DNA of 64,000 bases from Paraburkholderia ginsengisoli NBRC 100965 (GCF_000739735.1 NZ_BBJF01000011.1:269602-333601), one strand, 5' to 3'. Positions 35,767 to 45,268 are shown, counted from the first letter of the stretch. The notes: generated from the letters alone by a model not told the origin. A program made the numbers and translations.

Positions 35767-36600
35767 ATGAAAGTCATCAGCTCGATCCATGAATTGCGCG
35801 ACCAGTTGCGCGGCCAGAACCGCACGGCCTTTGTGCCGACCATGGGCAATCTGCATGAGGGGCATCTGTCGCTGATGCGCCTCGCGCGCCAGCACGGCGA
35901 CCCGGTCGTGGCGAGCATTTTCGTCAACCGGCTGCAGTTCGGTCCGAACGAAGATTTCGACAAGTATCCGCGCACGATGGAAGCCGATATCGAAAAGCTG
36001 CAGAAGGAAGGCGTCTACGTGCTGTTCGCGCCGACCGAGCGGGATCTGTATCCGGAGCCGCAGGAGTACCGTGTGCATCCGCCGCACGATCTGGGCGACA
36101 TCCTCGAAGGCGAATTCCGGCCGGGGTTCTTTCAGGGCGTGTGCACCGTGGTGATGAAGCTGATGTCGTGCGTGCAGCCGCGCGTCGCGGTGTTCGGCAA
36201 GAAGGATTACCAGCAGCTGATGATCGTGCGCCGCATGTGCCACCAGTTCGCGCTGCCGACCGACATCATCGCCGCCGAAACCGTGCGCGACGCCGACGGC
36301 CTCGCACTCAGCTCGCGCAACCGCTATCTGCAAGCCGCCGAGCGCGCCGAGGCGCCGGTGCTGGCCGCCGAATTGAATCGCGTGCGCGACGCGGTGCTGT
36401 CCGGCGAGCGCAACTTCGCGAAGCTCGAACAGGCGGCGATGGCCGCTCTCGCCGCGCGCGGCTGGCAGCCGGACTACATCGCGGTGCGCAAGCGCTCGGA
36501 CCTGCTGCCGCCGGGCGCACAGGACGCGAACGCGGAACTGGTCGTGCTGGCCGCGGCCAAGCTCGGCGCGACCCGTCTCATCGACAACCTCGAAATCTGA
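35767..36600 (+). CDS. panC: Pantothenate synthetase
   Basis: 277 aa; ATP-dependent condensation of pantoate with beta-alanine, the last step of pantothenate synthesis. The nucleotidyl-transferase HIGH-like motif is in PTMGNLHEGHLSLMRLAR. The middle PGFFQGVCTVVMKLMSCVQP with VAVFGKKDYQQLMIVRRM binds pantoate and ATP, and the KMSKS-equivalent loop is DGLALSSRNRYL. It is followed 55 bases later by panD, which makes the beta-alanine substrate, so the two steps are in one operon. Confidence 0.97.
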   Translation: MKVISSIHELRDQLRGQNRTAFVPTMGNLHEGHLSLMRLARQHGDPVVASIFVNRLQFGPNEDFDKYPRTMEADIEKLQKEGVYVLFAPTERDLYPEPQEYRVHPPHDLGDILEGEFRPGFFQGVCTVVMKLMSCVQPRVAVFGKKDYQQLMIVRRMCHQFALPTDIIAAETVRDADGLALSSRNRYLQAAERAEAPVLAAELNRVRDAVLSGERNFAKLEQAAMAALAARGWQPDYIAVRKRSDLLPPGAQDANAELVVLAAAKLGATRLIDNLEI

Positions 36601-36655
36601 AGCCGCAACCGAAGTCGCAACTGAAGTCGCCATTCAAGCCACACAGGATTTGGTC

Positions 36656-37042
36656 ATGCAACGCAACATGCTGAAGTCGAAGATCCACCGCGTCGCAGTC
36701 ACGCACTGCGAGCTGCACTACGAAGGCTCGTGCGCGATCGACGAGAATTTGCTGGAAGCGGCGAACATCGTCGAAAACGAACGGATCGACATCTGGAACA
36801 TCAACAACGGCGAGCGTTTCTCGACCTACGCGATCAAGGGCGAACGCGGCAGCGGCATGATTTCGCTGAACGGCTCGGCCGCGCGGCGCGCGCAACTCGG
36901 CGATCTGGTGATCATCGCGGCATTCGCGGTGGTCGACGAAGCGGAGTTGAAGGCGGGCTGGAAGCCGGACCTCGTGTTCGTCGACGAGAACAACAGAATC
37001 AAGGGCAGCCGCGATCACGTGCCGACGCAAAGCTGGACCTGA
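36656..37042 (+). CDS. panD: Aspartate 1-decarboxylase
   Basis: 128 aa pyruvoyl enzyme making beta-alanine from aspartate for pantothenate. The precursor self-cleaves at Gly-Ser in HYEGSCAID (residues about 24-25), giving the pyruvoyl group. Also conserved are KSKIHRVAVTHCEL and NGSAARRAQLGDLVII. I start at ATG 36656 with AGGA eight bases before it; a TTG two codons earlier is less likely. It is the second gene of panCD. Confidence 0.96.
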   Translation: MQRNMLKSKIHRVAVTHCELHYEGSCAIDENLLEAANIVENERIDIWNINNGERFSTYAIKGERGSGMISLNGSAARRAQLGDLVIIAAFAVVDEAELKAGWKPDLVFVDENNRIKGSRDHVPTQSWT

Positions 37043-37167
37043 GCGGGCGTCTGACTCGCGCGTAGTTGCTTCACCCCGCCGCGCGCGTCGCGTGCCGCTC
37101 CGACCACCGCCGCGCAAGGCACACGCGCCCGGCTAACGGGCGGCCCCGGCCGCCGGCCGGCGCCCCC

Positions 37168-37806
37168 TCAAGCCTTCCTGCCTGCCCCGTTCGTCCATTC
37201 GACGATCGGCTGCCACTGCTCCAGGTCCTTCTCCACGCGGCTTTTCGCGACGTCCCACAGGGTCAGCCCGTGGGCCGCCAGTTGCACGTAGTTCTGCGTG
37301 TCGCGCAGATAGCCGAGCACCGGCAGCTTCAATCCCTCGACAAAGCGGTGCAGTTGCTCCGCCGAGCGCGTGCGCGCATCGACGCGCATGCCGACCACGC
37401 CGATTTCGATCGCGCCTTTCCTGACCGCTTTTTCCTTGGCCAGCCGTTCGAGAAATTCCTGGGTGGCGAGAATATCGAACATCGACGGCTGCAGTGGCAC
37501 GATCACCTTGTCGGCCAGCTCCAGCGCGAGGCTCAGCCGATTGCCATGGAGCCCGGCCGGCGTGTCGATGACCGCGTGCTCCAGACCCTTCGGCGGCTTG
37601 ATGGGCGTGTCCGGGTTGACTTCCCAGGTTTCGATGGCCGGCAGCGTGTCCGGCCGCAACGCCAGCCACGCGTGCGCGGACTGCTGCTTGTCCAGGTCGG
37701 CCAGCGCGACCCATTCGCCGGCCGCCGCGAAATAGCCGGCCAGATTGGTCGACAGCGTGCTTTTACCCACGCCGCCCTTTGGATTCGCCACCACGATCAC
37801 CGTCAT
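37168..37806 (-). CDS. Orphan ParA-family ATPase
   Basis: 212 aa. Deviant Walker A ANPKGGVGKSTLSTNLAGYF at the N-terminus, Walker A' VALADLDKQQSAHAWL and Walker B HAVIDTPAGLHGN mark the ParA/MinD group. No helix-turn-helix precedes the ATPase and no parB lies nearby, so it is not a chromosome par locus. Such small ParA-like proteins position cargo such as chemoreceptor arrays, cellulose synthase or other complexes; here the cargo is unknown. GGGAGA stands before ATG 37806; the frame upstream to 37938 is not similar to the family. It faces panD tail to tail and is divergent from the thioesterase gene. Confidence 0.88.
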   Translation of the reverse strand: MTVIVVANPKGGVGKSTLSTNLAGYFAAAGEWVALADLDKQQSAHAWLALRPDTLPAIETWEVNPDTPIKPPKGLEHAVIDTPAGLHGNRLSLALELADKVIVPLQPSMFDILATQEFLERLAKEKAVRKGAIEIGVVGMRVDARTRSAEQLHRFVEGLKLPVLGYLRDTQNYVQLAAHGLTLWDVAKSRVEKDLEQWQPIVEWTNGAGRKA

Positions 37807-38028
37807 GAATTCTCCCGGACAGAAGGCTGGGCGCCGCCAGCCGGTTTGCCGCGCTATTGCTGTGACTTGCGCCGGCGGGATCCGATCCGTACCGTTTTCG
37901 GGTTCGCCCGCCGATCCAGCCGTTGATAATATCGACAAATGCCCTGCGGCGAAGCCCCCCGATGGTCAAATCGGGCCAATCGACCGCGCCACCCTGCCGT
38001 TTTTTTTCATCCAAAGGACCCGAATCTC

Positions 38029-38448
38029 ATGAGCAAACTCCGCCCGGAATACACCGTCGAACGCCTGCACGAGCGCCAGCAGGGCAGGCTGCCAGGCTTG
38101 CTGGGCGTGCGTGTGCAGTCGCTGGAAGAAGGCGTTCTGACTGCGGAATTGACCGTGCGCGCCGAATTGCTCGCGCCGAACGGCTTCCTGCACGCGGCCA
38201 CAGTGATCGGCCTCGCCGACACCGCGTGCGGCTACGCATGCCTTGCGCACCTGCCGGAGACGGCGCGCAATTTCACGACCATCGAACTGAAGAGCAATTT
38301 CCTCGGGACGGCGACCGAGGGGACGATCCGCGCGGTCGCCAAAGCCGTGCATCTGGGGCGCAGCACGCAAGTGTGGGACGCGACCGTCACCGATTCGAAC
38401 GGCAAGACGATGGCGCTGTTTCGCTGCACGCAGATCGTGTTGTACTGA
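38029..38448 (+). CDS. PaaI-type hotdog-fold thioesterase
   Basis: 139 aa. GFLHAATVIGLADTACGYAC is the hotdog helix with the catalytic Asp of the PaaI/YdiI group (LHAATVIGLADTA). The following strands NFTTIELKSNFLGTATEGTI and LGRSTQVWDATVTD are typical. It probably hydrolyses acyl-CoA or aryl-CoA thioesters in the cytoplasm; substrate is unknown. I start at ATG 38029 by family alignment, with AAGGA eleven bases upstream. It follows the divergent parA-like gene by 222 bases and converges on cobQ. Confidence 0.88.
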   Translation: MSKLRPEYTVERLHERQQGRLPGLLGVRVQSLEEGVLTAELTVRAELLAPNGFLHAATVIGLADTACGYACLAHLPETARNFTTIELKSNFLGTATEGTIRAVAKAVHLGRSTQVWDATVTDSNGKTMALFRCTQIVLY

Positions 38449-38555
38449 GTGACGGGGCATGGCGCGGGCTCCTAGGAGCCTGGGCCCAGCGCCCACGCGG
38501 CGGACAAGGAAGCACGCGGCCTTGCTGAGAGCGCGTGCTTCACGTCTGATCCACC

Positions 38556-40091
38556 TCAACCCACCGCCGCAAACAACTTCGCCAGATCGAGATGCTCGGC
38601 GAGCGTATCGGCCAGCCGGTCCAGCGAGGCCTCGCGCAGCGCCGGGTAGTCGATTTTCTCCGCGTCGCTCAGACCCGCCCACGCGAGCAACGCGACGCAC
38701 GCGGCCGGCGTGTCGAACAGGCCGTGAACATAGGTGGCGAGAATCTGGCCGTCGGCGGATAGCGCACCGTCGGGACGCGTCCCCTCGGCGGATTGCGTGT
38801 TTTGCAGGTGCAGCGCGGGCGTGTCCAGCGCCGGGCCGCGCGTCTCGCCCATATGAATTTCGTAGCCCCCCGCCTCGGGCGAGCCGGGCAGCGCGAGCCG
38901 CCCGGTCACGTTCTGCAACGTCTTATCGCGCGTGAGAATCGTCGAGTAATCGAGCCAGCCGAGCCCCGCCGATGTTCCCGGCGCGCCCTCCACGCCGTGC
39001 GGGTCGGCGACTTCGCGTCCCAGCATCTGCATGCCGCCGCAAATGCCGATCACGCGTCCGCCGTAACGCAGATGCCGTTGCAGCACCGCGTCCCAGCCTT
39101 GCGCGCGCAGAAATGCCAGGTCGCCGCGCACATTTTTCGACCCCGGCAGGATGATCAGATCGGCCGGCGGCGGCGGCGTGCCGCTGCGCACGTAATGAAA
39201 GTCGACTTGGGGGTGCGCGCGCAACGCGTCGAAGTCGGTGTGATTGCTGATGTGCGGCAGCACCGGCACGACCACTCGCAGCATTCGTCCCGCGTCGCCG
39301 CTGTGCGCCGCGCGCAACTCGGGCGGCAGCATGTCCTCGGCGTCGAGCGTCAGGCCGTGCAGATACGGGACGACGCCGAGCACCGGCTTGCCGGTCTGCG
39401 CTTCGAGCCAGTCGAGTCCCGGCTGCAGCAGACCGATATCGCCGCGAAACCGGTTGATGATGAAGCCGCGCACCCGCGCCTGCTCGCTCGCGGACAGACA
39501 CGCGAGCGTGCCGGTCAGATGCGCGAACACGCCGCCGCGATCGATATCGGCGACCAGCACCACCGGACAATCGACGGCTTCCGCGAAACCCATGTTGGCG
39601 ATGTCGCGCTCGCGCAAATTGATCTCGGCGGGACTGCCCGCGCCTTCGACAAAGATCGTGTCGTACGCGGCCTGCAAACGCGCATACGATTCCAGCACCG
39701 CTTCGAACGCGACCGGCTTGTAGTCGTGATACGCGCGCGCGTCGAGATTCATGCGCGCCTTGCCGTGGATGATCACCTGCGCGCCGCGATCGCTGGTCGG
39801 TTTGAGCAGCACGGGGTTGAGGTCGGTGTGCGCGGCAATCCCGGCGGCCACCGCCTGCAACGCCTGGGCGCGGCCGATCTCGCCGCCGTCGACCGTCACC
39901 GCGCTGTTGAGCGCCATGTTCTGCGGCTTGAACGGCGCGACCCGCACGCCCGCGCGACGCGCGAGGCGGCAGAGGCCGGCGACCAGCGTGCTCTTGCCGG
40001 CGTCGGACGTAGTGCCCTGAATCATCAGCGTGCCGCGCGGCACGGGGACGGCGTCAGGCGAGGTGGGAAGCGAAGTCGGGGTCGTGGTCAC
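38556..40091 (-). CDS. cobQ: Cobyric acid synthase
   Basis: About 511 aa; amidates four carboxylates of adenosyl-cobyrinic acid diamide using glutamine. The N-terminal synthetase domain has MIQGTTSDAGKSTLVAGLCR, PFKPQNMALNSAVT and VDCPVVLVADIDRGGVFAHL. The C-terminal glutaminase domain has the nucleophile in IGICGGMQMLGREV and the catalytic His in YVHGLFDTPAACVAL. The start is uncertain. I take GTG 40091 because codons before it (back to ATG 40139) lose the G/C third-position bias; neither start has a clear ribosome site. It is divergent from cobU, about 90 bases apart. Confidence 0.94.
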   Translation of the reverse strand: MTTTPTSLPTSPDAVPVPRGTLMIQGTTSDAGKSTLVAGLCRLARRAGVRVAPFKPQNMALNSAVTVDGGEIGRAQALQAVAAGIAAHTDLNPVLLKPTSDRGAQVIIHGKARMNLDARAYHDYKPVAFEAVLESYARLQAAYDTIFVEGAGSPAEINLRERDIANMGFAEAVDCPVVLVADIDRGGVFAHLTGTLACLSASEQARVRGFIINRFRGDIGLLQPGLDWLEAQTGKPVLGVVPYLHGLTLDAEDMLPPELRAAHSGDAGRMLRVVVPVLPHISNHTDFDALRAHPQVDFHYVRSGTPPPPADLIILPGSKNVRGDLAFLRAQGWDAVLQRHLRYGGRVIGICGGMQMLGREVADPHGVEGAPGTSAGLGWLDYSTILTRDKTLQNVTGRLALPGSPEAGGYEIHMGETRGPALDTPALHLQNTQSAEGTRPDGALSADGQILATYVHGLFDTPAACVALLAWAGLSDAEKIDYPALREASLDRLADTLAEHLDLAKLFAAVG

Positions 40092-40184
40092 GGGAGCTTG
40101 GGGTCGGCGGTGAGAAGGCGGTGTAGCGGGCCGCCGCATTATCCCATCGCGCCGGCCCGCACTGCACGCCGGTACAATCACGCG

Positions 40185-40739
40185 ATGACTCCCCGCGACC
40201 TCACCTTCGTTCTCGGCGGCGCGCGTTCGGGCAAGAGCCTGCACGCCGAACAACTCGCCGGCGACAGCGCCCTCCCCGTCACCTACATCGCCACCGCCCG
40301 CGTGTCTGACGACGCCGAATTCAGCGCGCGCATCGCGCACCATCGCGCGCGGCGTCCCGCGCATTGGCGGCTTCTCGAAGCGGGCGTCGATCTCGCCGGC
40401 GCGGTGACGCAAAGCGACGCGCCCGGCCACTGCCTGCTGATCGACTGCCTGACGCTGTGGCTCGCCAACCTGCTCTGTCCGGCCGAAGGCGAAGCGCTGC
40501 CGCTCGACCGGTATCACGCGCGCGTCGCCGCGCTGGAAGCGGCGCTCGTGAACGCCCAAGGCAAGATCATCGTGGTCAGCAACGAAATCGGCCTGGGCGT
40601 GGTGCCGCTCGGCGCGGCCACGCGGCTTTACGTCGACGAACTCGGCCACCTCAATCAGCGCATCGCCGCCGTGAGCACCACGGCCACGATGATGGTCGCG
40701 GGCTTGCCGCTCGCGCTGAAAACAGCGGGCCGCGCGTGA
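40185..40739 (+). CDS. cobU: Adenosylcobinamide kinase / GTP guanylyltransferase
   Basis: 184 aa; phosphorylates adenosylcobinamide and transfers GMP, the first half of nucleotide-loop assembly. P-loop FVLGGARSGKSLHAEQLA is at the N-terminus; VTYIATA and the histidine-containing IAHHRARRPAHW (site of GMP attachment in the family) follow; VVSNEIGLGVVPL is near the end. Also called cobP. It heads the rightward cobU-cbiB-cobD-btuF run; its stop overlaps the ATG of cbiB by one base. Confidence 0.95.
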   Translation: MTPRDLTFVLGGARSGKSLHAEQLAGDSALPVTYIATARVSDDAEFSARIAHHRARRPAHWRLLEAGVDLAGAVTQSDAPGHCLLIDCLTLWLANLLCPAEGEALPLDRYHARVAALEAALVNAQGKIIVVSNEIGLGVVPLGAATRLYVDELGHLNQRIAAVSTTATMMVAGLPLALKTAGRA

Positions 40740-41674
40740 TGCTGACGCTGCCTCTCATCGCGACCCTGGCGAGCGCGGGCGTGGTCATCGACCGCTGGTT
40801 CGGCGAGCCGCGCGCCGCGCATCCGCTGGTCGGGTTCGGTAACTGGGCGAAGCGTCTCGAGAAGCGCTACAACACGGGCCGGCGCTTGCGGCTCAAGGGA
40901 CTGCTCGCGTGGGCGCTGGCGGTATTGCCGCCGGTGCTGATCGCGTGGTGGCTGGTCGCCGTGCTGCCGTTCTTCGCGGCCTGCGCGGTGCACGTCGCGC
41001 TGCTCTGGTTCGCGCTCGGCGCGCGCAGCCTGCACGATCACATCGCGCCAATCGCGCAGGCTCTGCTGAAACGCGATCTCGCGCAAGCGCGTCTGCTGAC
41101 CGCGCGCATCGTGTCGCGCGAAACCGCGCACGCCGATGAAGCCGCGTTGTCGCGCGCGGCGGTCGAATCGGCGCTCGAAAACGGCAACGACGCGATCTTC
41201 GGCGCGCTGTTCTGGTTCGCGATCGCGGGCGGTCCGGGCGCGCTCGGGTTTCGTCTCGCCAACACGCTCGACGCGATGTGGGGCTATCGCACGCCGCGCT
41301 ATCTGCGTTTCGGCTGGGCGGCGGCGCGCCTCGACGACGTGCTCAACTGGATTCCCGCGCGCCTGACCGCCGCCAGCTATGCGCTGCTCGGCGACACGCA
41401 CACCGCGTGGCGCTGCTGGCGCGAGCAGGCGCCGCGCTGGGATAGCCCGAACGCGGGACCGGTGATGGCCTCGGGCGCGGGCAGTCTGAACGTGCTGATC
41501 GGCGGGCCGGCGGTCTATAACGGCGCGCTCGAACATCGGCCGACGCTCGGCTTCGGGCATCCCGCGAAGGCCAGCCACGTGACGGCGGCGCTGCGGCTGG
41601 TCGAGCGGACGCTCATTCTCTGGCTGGCGGTGCTGATCGTGCTGGCGTTGCTGAGCGTGCCGTTTCATGGTTGA
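40739..41674 (+). CDS. cbiB: Adenosylcobinamide-phosphate synthase (CbiB/CobD)
   Basis: 311 aa integral membrane protein that joins the aminopropanol arm to adenosylcobyric acid. The N-terminal DRWFGEPRAAHPLVGFGNWA is the family hallmark. Membrane helices follow (WALAVLPPVLIAWWLVAVLP). ETAHADEAALSRAAVESALE-NGNDAIFGALFWFA and SPNAGPVMASGAGSLNVLIG are conserved. Start and stop overlap both neighbours, so translation is coupled. Confidence 0.94.
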   Translation: MLTLPLIATLASAGVVIDRWFGEPRAAHPLVGFGNWAKRLEKRYNTGRRLRLKGLLAWALAVLPPVLIAWWLVAVLPFFAACAVHVALLWFALGARSLHDHIAPIAQALLKRDLAQARLLTARIVSRETAHADEAALSRAAVESALENGNDAIFGALFWFAIAGGPGALGFRLANTLDAMWGYRTPRYLRFGWAAARLDDVLNWIPARLTAASYALLGDTHTAWRCWREQAPRWDSPNAGPVMASGAGSLNVLIGGPAVYNGALEHRPTLGFGHPAKASHVTAALRLVERTLILWLAVLIVLALLSVPFHG

Positions 41675-42740
41675 GCGCATGGATGAACGCACGCCCGGCC
41701 ATCTGAGCGGCGCGCCAAACGACGTCGTAGTTCACGGCGGCAATCTGCACGAAGCAGCCGACCGCTACGGCATTCCGTACGCGCAGTGGCTCGACCTGTC
41801 GACGGGCATCAATCCGCACGGCTATCCGGTGCCGCCCGTTCCGGCCGACGCCTGGCGCCGCCTGCCCGACGATGGCGACGACTTCGCCGCCTGCGCCGCG
41901 CGCTACTACCACGCACCCGATGCGGCGCACGTGCTGCCGGTAGCCGGCAGCCAGGCGGCGATTCGCACGTTGCCCACGCTGCTGCCGCGCGCGACGGTCG
42001 GCATTGCGTCGCTCACGTACAGCGAATATGCGCCCGCGTTCGCCCGCGCCGGGCATCGGGTCGCGCCGCTCGACGTGCGTTGGGACGAGTTGCCGGACAC
42101 GCTCACGCATGCGGTCGTCGTGAATCCTAACAATCCCACGGCCACGCATCTGAGCGTCGACAAGCTGCTGCACTGGCACGTCCAGTTGCGCGCGCGCGGC
42201 GGCACGTTGCTGGTCGACGAAGCCTTCGCCGATACCCTGCCCGCGGGGTCGCTCGCGGCGAGCGCGCATCTCGACGGCCTGATCGTGTTGCGTTCGCCGG
42301 GCAAGTTCTTCGGACTTGCCGGCGTGCGCGCGGGCTTCGTGCTCGCGGCGCCCGCGTTGCTCGACGCGTTGCGGCACACGCTCGGCGCGTGGACGGTCGG
42401 CGGTCCGGCGCGTCACGCGGTCAAGGCCGCGTTCGCCGACGAAGCATGGCAACGACAGATGCGCACCCGCCTCGCCGACGAAAGTGCGCGGCTGGTCGCG
42501 CTGTTGCGCGTCCACGGTTTCACCACGCACAGCACGCCGCTCTTCGCATGGACCGACGATGCACGCGCCGCCGCTTTGCATGAAGCGCTCGCGCAACGCG
42601 GGGTGTGGACGCGGCTTTTCACGGCATCGGGCAGCGTGCGTTTCGGGCTGCCCGCGACCGACGCGGAATGGACGCGCTTCGGCGAAAGTTTGCGCGAAGC
42701 GATGCAAGCGCTCGATACACGCGAGAGCCGGTTGAAATAG
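41667..42740 (+). CDS. cobD: L-threonine-O-3-phosphate decarboxylase
   Basis: 357 aa fold-type I PLP enzyme making (R)-1-amino-2-propanol phosphate, the arm used by CbiB. HGGNLHEAADRYGIP and WLDLSTGINPHGYP open the protein as in the family. NPNNPTATHLS, LLVDEAFAD and the PLP lysine motif RSPGKFFGLAGVRAGF are present. The symbol follows Salmonella usage; in Pseudomonas the same enzyme is called CobC. It begins eight bases inside cbiB. Confidence 0.93.
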   Translation: MVERMDERTPGHLSGAPNDVVVHGGNLHEAADRYGIPYAQWLDLSTGINPHGYPVPPVPADAWRRLPDDGDDFAACAARYYHAPDAAHVLPVAGSQAAIRTLPTLLPRATVGIASLTYSEYAPAFARAGHRVAPLDVRWDELPDTLTHAVVVNPNNPTATHLSVDKLLHWHVQLRARGGTLLVDEAFADTLPAGSLAASAHLDGLIVLRSPGKFFGLAGVRAGFVLAAPALLDALRHTLGAWTVGGPARHAVKAAFADEAWQRQMRTRLADESARLVALLRVHGFTTHSTPLFAWTDDARAAALHEALAQRGVWTRLFTASGSVRFGLPATDAEWTRFGESLREAMQALDTRESRLK

Positions 42741-42838
42741 AAAAACACCCACGACCTCGCCGCTCCCCCATGCCCATCACGCGCATCGCGCACCTCATGC
42801 ACTGCTCGCACTCAACGCATCCTCAACCTCGCCGCCCG

Positions 42839-43759
42839 ATGCTTCGACTCGCCCGCTTCATCCCGCTCTTCATCGCCGCGTCGCTTGGCGCCGCTTCGCT
42901 GCACGCGCACGCCGCGATCACCGTCACCGACGACACCGGCGCCACCGTCACGCTGCCGGCTCCCGCGCGACGCGTGATCAGCCTCGCGCCGCACGTCACC
43001 GAACTGCTGTACGCGGCGGGCGGCGGCGCGAAAATGGTCGGCGCCGTGTCGTACAGCGACTATCCGCCGCAAGCGCAGCAGTTGCCGCGCGTCGGCGACA
43101 ACAAGGCGCTCGATCTCGAACGGATCGTCGCGTTGAAGCCCGATCTGATCGTCGTGTGGCGGCATGGCAATGCGCAGCGTCAACTCGAACGCTTGCGCGA
43201 GCTGCACGTGCCGCTGTTCTTCAGCGAGCCGCATCATCTCGACGACGTGGCCGTGTCGTTGACGAAGCTCGGGCAATTGCTCGGCACGTCGCCGGCTGCG
43301 GATGCGGCGGCCGCCGCGTATCGACAGGACATCGCGCGATTGCGCGCGCAGTATGCGAACCGCCCGCCGGTAAGCGTGTTCTATCAGGTATGGGAGCGGC
43401 CGTTGATGACGCTCAACGGCGAGCACATGGTCAGCGACGTCATCACGCTATGCGGTGGCCGCAACGTGTTTGCCGGACTTCAGCCGCTGGTGCCGACCGT
43501 CCCGACCGAAGCGGTGCTCGCCGCGAACCCGGAAGCGATCGTCACGTCGGCGCCCGGCGCGACGCAACCGGACACCCGCTTGCCGCAACTCGACACATGG
43601 CGCGCGTGGCCCGCGCTCACGGCGGTCGCGAATCGCAACCTCTTCGCGATCGACGGCGATCTGCTCAACCGGCCGGCGCCGCGTATCGCGCAGGGCGCGC
43701 AGCGGCTGTGTGAAGATCTGGAGACGGCGCGCGCACGCAGAAAGCAAATTGCGCAGTAA
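42839..43759 (+). CDS. btuF: Cobalamin-binding periplasmic protein
   Basis: 306 aa, class III helical-backbone binding protein. Signal peptide RLARFIPLFIAASLGAASLH then AHA, followed by the typical ITVTDDTGATVTLPAPARRV and ISLAPHVTELLYAAGGG. DLIVVWRHGNAQRQLERLR and CGGRNVFAGLQPLVPTVPTE are family features of BtuF/FepB proteins. Cobalamin rather than a siderophore is inferred from the neighbours. Start is uncertain: ATG 42770 would add 23 residues before the signal peptide and neither has a clear ribosome site. It is the last gene of the rightward arm. Confidence 0.9.
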   Translation: MLRLARFIPLFIAASLGAASLHAHAAITVTDDTGATVTLPAPARRVISLAPHVTELLYAAGGGAKMVGAVSYSDYPPQAQQLPRVGDNKALDLERIVALKPDLIVVWRHGNAQRQLERLRELHVPLFFSEPHHLDDVAVSLTKLGQLLGTSPAADAAAAAYRQDIARLRAQYANRPPVSVFYQVWERPLMTLNGEHMVSDVITLCGGRNVFAGLQPLVPTVPTEAVLAANPEAIVTSAPGATQPDTRLPQLDTWRAWPALTAVANRNLFAIDGDLLNRPAPRIAQGAQRLCEDLETARARRKQIAQ

Positions 43760-43916
43760 TGCGAAGGAATGCCGACGCGGCGCGCGGCGTAATGGCGATC
43801 GATCAACGGCATGACGAACGCGACACGTCGAGCGGCTCCAGCAAACCGCTGTGTGCATCACGAACGCGTGGCAATCGACAAGTCAACCTCAACCGGTCCA
43901 GCCGCTCAACGCACCT

Positions 43917-44507
43917 TCACGCATTCCACCGCACCAACGACCACCGCTGCGCCTCCGCGTCTCTGCGCAACCAGACGATTCCCGCCATATCGAGCGACCA
44001 TTTCAGACAGCGCTCCAGCGGCACATCCAGCACCAGCGACGCGATCACCCGCATCACGCCCGCATGCGTGACCACGTAAGCCGGCGACAACTCGCGCGTC
44101 TGCCCGAATACGTTGAGCCACGCGCGCACCCGTTCGACGAATTGCGCGACGCTCTCGCCGCCATGCGAACGCGCGTGCTCGAAATTGGCGGCCCAGTCGT
44201 CGAGCAATGCACGATCGATCTCGTCCCAGCGCTGCGTCTCCCAATCGCCGAAATTCATTTCCTTCAGACACTCGTCGTGGCTGACCACGCAACCGAAATC
44301 ATTCGCGATCTCGGCGGCGAGCGCCGAGCAACGCTTGAGCGGACTCGAGATCAACACGCGCGGCGCCGGCACCTGCAACTTCGCGAGCTTCAATGCGAGC
44401 GCGCTCGACGACACCTCGGCGTCGTCGGCGAGCGCGACGTCGCTGTGCCCGTAGCACACGCCGGCATCGAGCGCGACGGCGGGATGACGAATCAGGACGA
44501 TATCCAT
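43917..44507 (-). CDS. cobC: Alpha-ribazole phosphatase (histidine phosphatase family)
   Basis: 196 aa. IVLIRHPAVALDAGVCYGHS is the RHG-type N-terminal motif with the phosphorylated histidine, here RHP. SSPLKRC carries the second arginine; EMNFGDWETQRWDEI and VVTHAGVMR hold the remaining catalytic residues. It removes phosphate from alpha-ribazole-5'-phosphate or adenosylcobalamin-5'-phosphate in nucleotide-loop assembly. Its start overlaps the end of cobS by 16 bases, and it is the last gene of the leftward arm. Confidence 0.92.
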   Translation of the reverse strand: MDIVLIRHPAVALDAGVCYGHSDVALADDAEVSSSALALKLAKLQVPAPRVLISSPLKRCSALAAEIANDFGCVVSHDECLKEMNFGDWETQRWDEIDRALLDDWAANFEHARSHGGESVAQFVERVRAWLNVFGQTRELSPAYVVTHAGVMRVIASLVLDVPLERCLKWSLDMAGIVWLRRDAEAQRWSLVRWNA

Positions 44508-45268
44508 GCAAGCCCCACCAGGTAAATGCTCAATTCGAAAATCTGCTGCGCAAAGCCGAGACAGTCGCCGGTGTAGCCGCCGATGCGTCTAACGAAATAG
44601 CGGCCCAAGGCAAACTGAAGCACGCTCAGCATGACCAGTGTCAGGACCGCGAAGCGCCAGTCGGGCGCGGCGGGTCCGTTCGGCCACAGCAGCCACGGCA
44701 AACCGAATAGCGCGGCGCACAGCAACGCCGGGCCGCTCAAGCGCTGCGCGACCGGCTTGGCCTTGCCTTCGGCACGCACGTAGTCGAGCGTGGCCAGATA
44801 GCTGATCGCGCACGCGCGGCTCGCCGCATGCGCCGCAATCATCAGACTTGCTGCGCGCAGCGGCGCCAAAGCCGCGAGCGTTTGCCACTTCAACGCGAGC
44901 GCGATCATGAGCGCGATGGCGCCGAATGCGCCGATGCGTGAGTCATGCATGATGCGCAACGCATCGCTGCGGTTATATGCGCCACCGAACGCATCGACGC
45001 AATCGGCGAGACCATCCTCATGAAAGGCGCCCGTCGCCAGTAGCGATGCAGCCATCGACAGCAAGACCGCCACGCCCGCCGGAAAAACGCGCAGCGCCGC
45101 CAGATAGACCAGCGCACTGAACGCGCCGACCAATGCGCCGACCAAAGGGAAGTAACGCGCCGCCGCATTCAGATAATGCGGCTCGTAGCCGACCCAGCGC
45201 GGCACGGGCACGCGCGTGAAATAACCGAGCGCCGTGAAGAAATAGCGCAGTTCCGCAAGCGGGTTCAT
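44492..45268 (-). CDS. cobS: Adenosylcobinamide-GDP ribazoletransferase (cobalamin synthase)
   Basis: 258 aa, about six membrane helices. ELRYFFTALGYFTRVPVPRW is typical. The Mg/substrate motif GAFHEDGLADCVDAFGGAYN, with the conserved EDGLAD cluster, and the following RIMHDSRIGAFGAIAL are clear. It joins adenosylcobinamide-GDP with alpha-ribazole. It lies about 70 bases after cobT and overlaps cobC. Confidence 0.95.
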   Translation of the reverse strand: MNPLAELRYFFTALGYFTRVPVPRWVGYEPHYLNAAARYFPLVGALVGAFSALVYLAALRVFPAGVAVLLSMAASLLATGAFHEDGLADCVDAFGGAYNRSDALRIMHDSRIGAFGAIALMIALALKWQTLAALAPLRAASLMIAAHAASRACAISYLATLDYVRAEGKAKPVAQRLSGPALLCAALFGLPWLLWPNGPAAPDWRFAVLTLVMLSVLQFALGRYFVRRIGGYTGDCLGFAQQIFELSIYLVGLAWISS

